Of a stretch of DNA of 64,000 nt, positions 56,095-64,000 are shown in pieces. Position 1 is the first letter of the stretch, and the number at the start of each line of letters is the position of its first letter. A program made the position numbers and the translations under genes. A model generated the notes under the pieces. That model did not search any database, was not told where the DNA came from, and was given only the letters and a program-made list of their open reading frames with translations. Source of the DNA: Macrocystis pyrifera (lineage: Eukaryota; Sar; Phaeophyceae; Laminariales; Laminariaceae); assembly GCA_031763025.1 (NCBI GenBank), contig JASSKH010000025.1, positions 5,722,689 to 5,786,688 on the forward strand, written 5' to 3'.

Positions 56095-56717
56095 CCCGAA
56101 AGTCTACCCATGCGCCAAAAGCCCCTGATAAGTGCGTTCAGACGAGGTCGCAATGGCATTTCGCATGAGTTCGAGGCCAACACCGAAGTACAGAGGGATG
56201 TGCCCGCATCCCCCAGGTCCTGCTCCTGCCACGGAATGTCGGGTCGAACAGCACGCAAATTAGCGAGGACGGGAGCACAATCCCGCAGTGAGATACCATC
56301 AGCGGCCACGTTAAAAATTCCCCGTACGTGTTTTGCGTCAAAGTGCCAACCAAAGGACAATTCGAGCACACCAAGGAGGCGCATCAATGCGCCAGATCTC
56401 GGCTCCTTCCCCCCTCGACAACGGCGCACCCACTCTACGGCTGCTTCGTTGTCGCCCCGCAATAACACACAATCCCCCATTTCGAACGTACGTTCAGCAC
56501 ACGCAGAGGCGAGAACCCATGCAGAAACGACCATGCCCAGCAGTTCGAGGACATTAATTGATATATCGTTCTCATCTGCAACGGACTTGCTCGATCCACA
56601 AAATCGAGACCGCTCCCCTGCGTCGAGCTCGTATCGCCAGTACACACCAGTTTCATGACAAAGCCCTTCACCATGGAACTCGGGTGCCAGGGCGAGACGC
56701 CGCCCGGGGTTTGCCAT
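56095..56717 (-). pseudogene. YR element RNase H and start of the recombinase
   Basis: INVLELLGMVVSAWVL, VLLRGDNEAAVEWVRRCRGG and HVRGIFNVAADGISL are the RNase H signatures of DIRS-type elements (Glu, Asp and the last Asp visible). The frame then leads into the SAM-like N-terminal helices of the recombinase and shifts near 56090. Confidence 0.82.
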
Positions 56718-57816
56718 ACGACATTGAAATCATCTCCGGCGGCAATGCGCGGCATACCAACCGAAGCCAACAAGCGGTTAACGAAAAATCGCCCCGGACG
56801 CACAGCAAAGGAAAAATGCATGAGAAAGCCAACTATCTGCGACACCTGCTTCGCTGAAGCGGACGCACGAGACGAGGGCCACTCCGCGAGGATATTGTGC
56901 AGCTTCAGGCGCTTATGCGACGGCAACGTGACCGTAAGCGCTTCAGTGTCGATGATCCTTCCCAACACTTCGGGTTGCGTGTCCCAGTTAGATATTTTCT
57001 TGGCTGACAAGAGGGGCGGATCGGAAACACCGCGTCCGCCCAACAAGCGAAAATGATCCGACGCCAGCGAGCGTACAGCACGCAAGCAACGGCGGCCGTC
57101 CGGCCACCATTGCAACTCGACGAGAATGCCATCGTCTACGTAGAACCTCATACAAAAATTGCTCCCGGTGTTGCCCCCTGAACCAGGAACGGGCCCACAA
57201 TCACGCGGAATAGCAACAACCCGAACCCCCCGCGGCGGGGAGAGTTCAACGTGCGAAACGGCGGCAGCCACTTGTTGGGAAACGTCGGCTCCTTGAAACG
57301 TAGAGTGGGTGTGAGCATGCTCGGGCGCAGAGGCCATCAACCCCCAAAAGCCAGGACTATTACGCCAACCAAACTGCAAGCGCAAATCCACGACAACGTG
57401 ATCGCCGAAAACGTATCCAAAGGTCGATGCGCCAGGCGGATAAACCAAAACCTGTCGAAAAGCGTCTTTGACGTCCACACGGCCACAGGAGGATCCGAGC
57501 GCGAATACCGTGCGTCTGTCGCAAAACCAACACCCGTACATGCACATCGCGAAGCACATGGCGGAGCTCGCACGATGGCGCGGAGTAAACCGTCAGTGTC
57601 ACCGTCAACACTGGTTCGACCACCCTCGCGCGCAAACGTAAGATCGTGAATAATCCTTAACTTGGGTTCGAGAACGGCGCTCAGCAGTGAAATGCGAAGA
57701 CCCTGCATCTCGTCTGCAATTCGCAACTCAAACACCACCGCTCGGCCGTGCACAACGTCTGCGCATATCTTATTATAAATAGCTACAGTACGCATGGCAA
57801 CGCCGGGTGATTCCAT
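56435..57816 (-). pseudogene. YR element reverse transcriptase
   Basis: The start of RT lies in the frame from 57816 (LEPKLRIIHDLTFAREGG). It shifts near 57560 to the frame carrying CGRVDVKDAFRQVLVYP (motif A Asp), RLQFGWRNSPGFWGLMAS (motif B), FCMRFYVDDGILVE (motif C, YVDD-type) and the thumb (KQVSQIVGFLMHFS). This motif spelling is typical of DIRS-like RTs. A further shift lies near 56640 at the join to RNase H. Confidence 0.85.
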
Positions 57817-57831
57817 ACCCGAGTTCTGTGG

Positions 57832-59187
57832 TCAAATTCCCCCCCCGTGCGACGCCGACAGGCGCGCCCGGCGCCAGCACATGAAGCAACAAAGAATACG
57901 GGGGGATTTCTTGATCTCACCAAACCAGTGCTGTACGGCGGCAACGTTAATATGCGGAGAGAACAATGAAGAGCCGATGGTGGACAAGAAAAGGGGAACA
58001 CTGCCTTGACAATGTCGCAAGAGTGAGGAGCTGAGCGAAGCGACCTGATCGAGGTTCGCTGAGCCTCGCCCAGACACTGCCTGCGCCACTACCTCCCGAG
58101 CGGCAATCCACGCATCTACTTCATCTATTCTCGACGCATTCCAACGCACGTCACCGACCGCACCCTGCATACACACCGTGTCAACGGGCAAACAACTCGC
58201 ACGCACGCCCATACGCGTACCTTTCTCTGAGAAGGGAACCGTACCCGGAATCACAGCAACGTCATCGCACCCGACGCCGCCGTCGCCAGCCAGAGCACCT
58301 AAAGCGCGCCCACGCAACCCCCCCGCTCCTTCGCGGGTGGCCAGCCGAGTCCCAGCTCCTCCACTGGCAACAAGCGCCGTCGCCGCTCCGCTACCTGCCC
58401 GCGCCGCCGCCGCCCCCCCCCCCCGTGTTGTCCCAACCAACAGGAAGGGCCCGTGTCTTCATCCCGAACCAGAACCGCCACCACCCCCGGCCCCCCCGCG
58501 ACCCCCACCTGGGCTGAGCACCAGAACCCGCGACCCAGCAGACTGCGCCGCCGTGCCACCTCGCATTACCCCAGCTGGTGCCGCCGATCCACCGTCGAGG
58601 AGAGCTGCAGGGGACGAGGCGTCGGCCGGGGTATTCGCATACACGAATTTGCAGTCGGAGAACCCGCATTGGCCCGTGGACGAAAACATCCTGCACAGCG
58701 CGGCGTTCTTCTTTCTGGCCGGACCCATCTTGGCGGGGGCGAGGCTTCGGCTCCGCTTGGATGCCCCATCCCGACTGTCGCGTGGAACTTGGAGACCTTC
58801 GACGAGCCGCATAACGTCGCCCCCAGACGAGCTAGAGGAGCGCGTGCGACTGAACGCAGGGCCAGGCGGCGCGTCAAACACGGCGTTAAACTTCGGGGGA
58901 ACAGTCAACGGACGAACTTGCTGGGCGAACCTCATGAGGTCGTTCACCCAGAGCCGTAGGTCGTCGTTCACCATTTCGTACATAACAACCCCCGCCGCGG
59001 AGCCGGAAAGCAAAAAGATGTTGCTGAGAGTGTGACGGCGAAGACCAGCAGCCGCGGATGTGAAATAGGCGTCGACGGGTGCCAACCGGTCCAGGCACTC
59101 GCATTCGTCGGCGACATCCGCCGAGAGTCCAACTGTAGGAACCGCCATAATAACCTGGTGCAAGAGGTCCAGGCGGTCCGCGACCAT
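57832..59187 (-). pseudogene. YR element Gag-like protein
   Basis: ATG at 59187 follows a stop contributed by the inserted MITE, so the original start may have been lost. The first frame (to ~58459) is acidic-to-neutral with a Ser-rich stretch and then a zinc-finger-like CRMFSSTGQCGFSDCKF (CX8CX4C), as seen in some retroelement Gags. It passes into Gly-rich sequence, and a frameshift occurs in a C/G-run near 58410-58425. The second frame continues with a Gly/Ala-rich linker and ~150 residues of mixed composition to a stop at 57832. Expected role by position: nucleocapsid-type RNA binding. Confidence 0.6.
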
Positions 59188-59205
59188 CACCAGGTGGTCG
59201 AACTA

Positions 59206-59418
59206 TTACGGGGGGGCATTGTAAATAGGACCAAATATTGTTATTACGGGGGTCCATAGTTAACGGGACCAAATTTTGTTAGTAAAAATAGGTAAATATA
59301 TAGGTTTTAGTGTATATCACAGGTCCTGTTAACTATGGACCCCCCGTATTAGTAAGAATACGGAAATATATAGGTGTTTGTGTGCACCGTAGGTCCTGTT
59401 AACTATGGTCCCCCGTGA
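59206..59418. mobile_element. MITE of the TTACGGGGG...TA family, copy 4 (outer, interrupted)
   Basis: TA on both sides (59204-59205, 59419-59420). Ends TTACGGGGGGGCATTGTAAA and, from the right, TCACGGGGGACCATAGTTAA. It is inserted at the inner end of A1 of the YR element; the A2 copy shows TA at the matching site. Confidence 0.85.
59244..59349. mobile_element. MITE copy 5, nested inside copy 4
   Basis: Ends TTACGGGGGTCCATAGTTAA and (reverse) TACGGGGGGTCCATAGTTAA, flanked by TA at 59242-59243 and 59350-59351. The outer copy reads across the site as ATTGT-TA-GTAAG. About 106 bp. Confidence 0.85.
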
Positions 59419-59420
59419 TA

Positions 59421-59621
59421 GTCTGCATCACACCTTGGATCTGCAGCTCTGCCTCTGCTTCACTGCGATGTTACGTGTAGGTTGCGGCTACGTACTAGAC
59501 AAGGTGTGTGTACCAAGGGCTACGATTCATGCTACCGTGAATCACCGCAGTCATCTAATTGGCTAAACTTCTTACGTACGTGCAAAACTCACATTCTCTC
59601 ATTCTTCCGAGAATACTCTGC
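59421..59621 (-). repeat. A1 repeat of the YR element
   Basis: About 200 bp, near-identical to 54584-54786, starting on - with GCAGAGTATTCTCGGAAGAA. It is cut on the inner side by the MITE nest. Confidence 0.88.
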
Positions 59622-60599
59622 CTTGATATGTTACACCTGGTACGTACGCACTACCACTGGATGGAACGCGCGTAGATTTTTCCAGTGGAAATTGTACAAC
59701 GTACTCGTACCTATATTTTTTTGGTTTCACCTTTGGAGTAACAGGTGTGAACTGCTGTACCTGACAAGCAAGAGCTTGCATTTCGAGTAGGGAGGAAGGA
59801 CAGCAGCGCAGTATATACTACGTTTAGGATAGTAAAACATACTACTGCTGTTGTAGCATGATATACTCGAAAATCACCAGACATCTTGCTATTGTTACCA
59901 GGTATACTGGATCAGAAAAAACGAGTGTATGGTGCTCTCATGTGCCCCTACGGTATCTGCCCCATGCTTTCGTTGAGTCCAATCCTTCGGGAGCGACAGC
60001 AGTGCTATTACCCAGGCGGAAACGATGACCAGAGCCGCGGCCGGAGATCAGACTGGAGAACGAAAGTCGCGGCGAAGGCATCCGTCTCAGATTGGTAGCA
60101 AGGGAGGAGATGACGCACGAGTGTATGTACGGACATGCTTGGAGTCGAGACCCATGAATTTGTTTTGTTCACTGGGTATCGGATTTTGAAGGTTGAAGCT
60201 GTGGGTGATTTGTAGTTGGCCGATCTAGTTGGAAGCAGCTTGATTGTTTTGTATGTAGTCCCCCCCCCGTTATGCAGTGCTTGGGTAATACTATCTGTTA
60301 TTGATGTTACTGCATGATGTACGGTCACGTACGTAGGGAGGAGATATAAGACTACCTGGTATGGTGCTGTTAACACGTTCCGTGCGCGTACCTAGGCATT
60401 TTTTATCACTGAAATTTTCAGTGGTATACAACTGATATTTTTGGTGGTTGGTTCATAAGGAAGATATAGCTTTGGACCGTCGCGAGATTCAGGTGGTATT
60501 CTACTGACCTCGAGGAGTAGGATATTTTTGGAGTTTTTGGAAATCGAAGGCCGATGTGTACACAGCCGGGAGGAGGTTATGCGTGTGTAGCACAGCCTG
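59622..60599. other. No gene seen
   Basis: Unique-looking, with TACCAGGTA at 59896 and TACCTGGTA at 60353. No supported reading frame. Confidence 0.5.
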
Positions 60600-60790
60600 G
60601 CGATAGATGCATTTCTTGATCTATTGTGTGACCGGTAATGGCTATCGATATATATGTTTCTGAATATATTGTGACCAGCAATGGCTATCGATAGATACGT
60701 TTCTAATTGTGGCCGGCAATTGCCGTCGATGGACACCGTTGAGAATCGATTGTGGTGGACAATGTCTATTGGTGGACACCATCACCAGCC
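60600..60790 (+). repeat. Minisatellite field, first block (+ orientation)
   Basis: Diverged units of the ATTGTGGCCGGCAATGGC ... ATCGATAGA type, about four, in the orientation of the array at 62372. Confidence 0.7.
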
Positions 60791-61139
60791 TGTTTCCACA
60801 CCTACAATGCACTCTGATTTACTAAGCAACGCAATATTTTGTTCCGCAGCAATGTCATATTTTCATGTTGTGATCACCACCAGTATGGAATGAGTGCATG
60901 GTGTATCGTGATGAGCAGCAATGTCGGTGCATGGCATAGCGTGAGGGAGGGCTGCAACGTTGTGTGTCTCAACAAGGCGGCGGGCATCATGGGGGTTAAG
61001 TGTGTTTCATTGTCGGCTGTGTTGTTGTGGTTAGTACTCTGTGTTATTAATAGTGATTCCTAATCGGTTACACTCTGTACGGATAAGATAGATGAGGTAA
61101 GATGTGTATATACCCTGGACAACAGAAAGGACATAGAAC

Positions 61140-61620
61140 ATTGCCGCTACGGTAGCCCCGAGAATGTGTGTGTCAATGGATATTATAAACGACAATAGAC
61201 TGGCTACGCTGGCTAACGATAGACATTGTGAACCACAATAGACCGACAACACTCTCTATCGATAGACACTGCTAACCACAATGGACTAGCAACGTTGTCT
61301 ATCGATAGATGTTGTTAACGACAATAGACTGGCAACGCTGTCTATCGATAGATATTGTCAGGGAACAATACATTTTCGGCAATGGAGACAATATGCCTTT
61401 GCCCTAACAACGGAGTCACAAGGTTGTCCATAGATGGCCATTGTCCTGAACAATAGATGTTGGGGAAGCAACCGTGATAGATATTGTTCGAACAATAGAC
61501 CAAAACGTTTGCCTATCGATGGCTATTGCGGCCAACATTATACACGCAATTGTATCCATCAATAGCCATCGTCACCCACAATAGACTGTCGGGCGTGTTT
61601 TCGTAATTGATTACTACCTA
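61140..61620 (-). repeat. Minisatellite field, inverted block
   Basis: About nine diverged units in the opposite orientation (CTATCGATAGAYRTTGTT, CCACAATAGACTGGCAAC). Confidence 0.75.
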
Positions 61621-61769
61621 AACCTATATTGTATACCGTGGAATGATGTATGTCGATGACCATTCTTGACGACCGCCGAAGCTTCTATTGCCGCCAACAA
61701 TAGGTACGCGATTGTGTCTAACAATCGCCATCGCCACCCACAACAGATTGTTGGCCGGGCTCCGAAAAA

Positions 61770-62155
61770 TATGAATCTGACTTTACTTCATTTCAGTACG
61801 AAAAAAAAACCTCGAGTTAAGAAACGGGAATCTGATAATTTTCTTGTCAAGGTGGTGTTGTTTTTACTATGCAGATTATTTTTGATAGTGCAGTTAATCG
61901 AGGACAATGCAAGGGTAACAAATCGAATTTATTTCCGAACAAAAAAATAATCTAAAATATAGATGACCAGCATCCGAAAAATAACTCTTACTTTCTCGGT
62001 TTCAGTATGGGACAAACAAACTCGATGAGAAACGGAAAGATTAGAATTTCAGCGTAAGGTGCTTTGAGGCTAATGATCCACGTTTTATTCAAAGTGGAGT
62101 TGTTAGACTGTAGGACAAAGCAAGGGTAGTAAATCGAGTAAATTTCCGAAACTAA
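61770..62155 (+). repeat. Diverged ~205-bp tandem duplication inside the minisatellite field
   Basis: 61770-61945 and 61980-62155 share TTTCAGTAYG, ACAATGCAAGGGTAACAAA-like and TTTCCGAAC segments in the same order. Non-coding spacer between inverted and direct arrays. Confidence 0.6.
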
Positions 62156-62371
62156 GAGCGCACACAAGTTGATGACAGTTACCAATATCTTGGTGCACGA
62201 GTTTCTATTAATGGCGACATCTATATATAATTTATTCTTCAAATGAGTGTGAGAGCGTATGGTGTCCACAACATGACGACGTCGCTTCAAATTACCACAT
62301 ACAAACAGAACATGACATACCTCGTATATCGTGGGATGAGTGCAAAATATCCTCGAGATGGTTATCAATGG

Positions 62372-62830
62372 ATAGCTTGTACAATCTATTATGGCCGGCA
62401 ATGACCATCGATAGACATCTCGTACAATCTATTGTGGCCGTTAACGGCCATCGATAGACATATCGCACAATCTATTGTGGTCGACAATGGCCGTCGATAG
62501 ACCTCTCGCACAATCTATTGTGGCCCGCAATGGCCATCGATAGACCTCTCGCACAATCTTTTGTGGTCACCAATGGCTATCGATAGACATCTCGCACCAT
62601 CTATCGTGGCCGGCAATGGCCATCGATCGACATCTCGCACATTCTATTGTGGCCTGCAATGGCCATCGATGCACAAAGTTCACCATCTATTGTGTTGGAC
62701 AATGTCTATCGATCGACAATATCACCAGTCTATTGTCGCCGACAATATCTATCGATAGATAAATTCCACAATCTATTATCGCAGACAATATACATCGATA
62801 GATTACCCCCCTCGTCTATTGTCGAAGCAA
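62372..62830 (+). repeat. 43-bp minisatellite array with palindromic core TCTATCGATAGA
   Basis: About ten to eleven units, best copies ACAATCTATTGTGGCC + GCAATGGCCATCGATAGAC + CTCTCGC. The ATCGAT centre is kept in nearly every unit while the spacer varies. Units become shorter and more diverged after 62690. Confidence 0.9.
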
Positions 62831-62848
62831 TAGACTATTGTTGTGTGG

Positions 62849-63012
62849 TGTGTAGTAAGTTTTCAACTGATGACCGTTTGAATATCGCAGACAGACGTCC
62901 GTAGTTACGGCAGTTGAGTGTTTGGTTGTGTGTGTGTAGTAGATGTTCAACTGATGACCGTTTGGATATCGCGGACAGAGGCCCGTAGTTCCGGCAGTTG
63001 AGTGTTTGGGAG
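62849..63012 (+). repeat. Tandem duplication, ~85-bp spacing
   Basis: Two units sharing TTCAACTGATGACCGTTTG, ATATCGC, CCGTAGTT and CGGCAGTTGAGTGTTTGG. Confidence 0.85.
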
Positions 63013-63266
63013 ATTGTTGAAGCTTACGCCAGTACAGTACGGTTTGGAAATTTGCATTGAACTCGAGTTTTTGGGTTCTGGATGAGTTTGGCGATTTTTT
63101 AGCAGGGAGGCAGCTGTTTTTTATCTTGGGATTTCTGTGTTTGAATTGGTGGCACTATACTACTTGGCAGTGCCACCACGATAGCACCTACGTGTTGGAT
63201 GAATGTATACCCACAGTAGTACGGCATTGACACTATGATCATGACAGTGTGCCGCGAATGGGGAGG

Positions 63267-63386
63267 CTGTAAGACATAGTAGTTGTTCACAGACGCGCAA
63301 ATGTCTGATGTATTCTGATTGGCTGATTGGTGCGATTTATGTAGCTGCAGATTGTCCAAGGGGCATATGCGGTGGGTTTTGTGCAA
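63267..63386. repeat. Dispersed ~130-bp repeat, copy 2
   Basis: Matches 51612-51743 in the same orientation, including ATTCTGATTGGCTGATTGG and GGGGCATATGCGGTGGG. Confidence 0.75.
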
Positions 63387-63468
63387 CAAACACAGGGGTT
63401 ATATACATTGCGCGGCGCGCAATTAAAGTCTGCGAAAGCTGTGCCGTGACGTTAAAAATTTGCCGTCC
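63387..63468. mobile_element. Right-end fragment of the hAT-like element, copy 3
   Basis: CAGGGGTTATATACATTGCG ... GCGCGGCGCGCAATTAAAG ... AAATTTGCC matches the last ~80 bp of the element at 4215-4292 and 25548-25627. It abuts a copy of another repeat, so the fragment is a chimera. Confidence 0.7.
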
Positions 63469-63537
63469 CACACCTCGAAAAAAACAACCAGACATATCTT
63501 GGCACAGCCGGTATTCTGACGAACATTGGGGAAACAT

Positions 63538-63672
63538 AGAATAGCCTTTCCCGACCTGCTCATCCTGGCGCATGGGGTGGAGTCCGCAACAGGGCCGGCG
63601 TCTTGAAGGGGTGCGATATTCGCCTCGAGCTTTACCCATGCGCCTATATAGGCCGGCTTGCTCGTCTGTACC
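63538..63672. repeat. Dispersed ~135-bp repeat, copy 2
   Basis: AGAATAGCCTTTCCCGACCTG ... GCGATATTCGCCTCGAGC ... GCTTGCTCGTCTG, same orientation as 26459-26590. Confidence 0.7.
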
Positions 63673-64000
63673 GTACGACTCTAGCGGCAACTTCATGCTA
63701 CGCGTGCTCCCGTCTATAACCCTATTTATTGTTATGTATGAAAACGGTTTGAAGAAAACAAAAAAAAGAAAAACTACAGTCTGGGAATATGTATCAATAA
63801 TTCTTCCAGGTGGCTATAGACCTCAGCATAGGTTTCCTTTCTTTCCGTCGTTTTCTTCTTTCAGGAATGTTTTGTGTGATCAACGTTGAAGCTCATCATC
63901 ATGCTGCACATTGTCGGATGGCAAACATGTTAATAGTGATAATTTCACCAGGTAGGTACTCGTATACGCATTAATGATACTGTAGTTGTTTGTTACTACA

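Larger units (their letters stand above)
53925..59621 (-). mobile_element. Tyrosine-recombinase retrotransposon (DIRS superfamily, PAT/Ngaro-like split repeats)
   Basis: On - the order is A1 (59621-59421), gag, RT, RNase H, tyrosine recombinase, B1 (54965-54784), A2 (54786 to about 54106), B2 (54105-53925). There are no LTRs and no integrase; the direct repeats are split as A1 ... B1-A2-B2. That layout and the YR gene define this class, which integrates by site-specific recombination of a circular cDNA. A nested pair of MITEs separates A1 from gag. Several frameshifts make the copy inactive. Confidence 0.88.

Noticed and set aside
62372-62830. CRISPR array
   Set aside because: Regular 43-bp units, but repeats and spacers are both related sequence and no cas genes exist; this is a eukaryotic minisatellite.

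Overview
The window is nuclear DNA of a eukaryote with an intron-rich, transposon-loaded genome. The evidence is one protein-coding gene of six exons with long phase-0 introns (about 0.7 to 5.1 kb), a short CCCTAA telomere-type run, and decayed retrotransposons of three classes. A brown alga or another large-genome stramenopile is my best guess; nothing seen proves the lineage.

Layout. 160-1303 is the 3' terminal repeat block (B1-A2-B2) of a tyrosine-recombinase (YR, DIRS/PAT/Ngaro-like) retrotransposon whose body lies left of the window. 3363-4292 is a hAT-like non-autonomous element with an 8-9 bp target duplication. 4765-9721 is a Ty1/copia element on + with 303/310-bp LTRs; it lost Gag and integrase and keeps decayed protease, RT and RNase H remnants. 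10344-11081 is a TIR element. 12.2-16.6 kb is a broken APE-type LINE, and an inverted copy of its 3' tail lies at 17.56-18.21 kb. 18567-25627 is a second copy of the hAT-like element, split by a 6.1-kb Ty1/copia element on - (19313-25409, target duplication GGGCC).

26.9-38.9 kb holds the only host gene I can support: a classical short-chain dehydrogenase/reductase (258 aa, six exons, +). A paralogous first exon faces it head to head at 26895-26993 on -. The 2.4 kb between them carries five diverged palindromic repeat units and a tandem duplication. About 12 kb (38.9-51.2 kb) then shows no convincing gene, only small repeats. From 51.2 kb come a CCATGG/CCACGG-rich palindromic block around a CCCTAA triplet array, a decayed Gln/Tyr-rich ORF, and a nearly complete YR retrotransposon on - (about 53925-59621: gag, RT, RNase H, YR and A1...B1-A2...B2 repeats). 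A nest of two TA-flanked MITEs interrupts its 5' end. 60.6-62.83 kb is a minisatellite field built on the palindrome TCTATCGATAGA, in both orientations.

Most information here is about mobile DNA. Comparing repeat copies fixes target sites for several elements. It also shows that a short motif, TACCAGGTA/TACCTGGTA, found at least 14 times by eye, behaves as a 7-bp insertion (CCWGG plus a duplicated TA). That looks like a transposon footprint or a micro-insertion and is the most unusual signal here.
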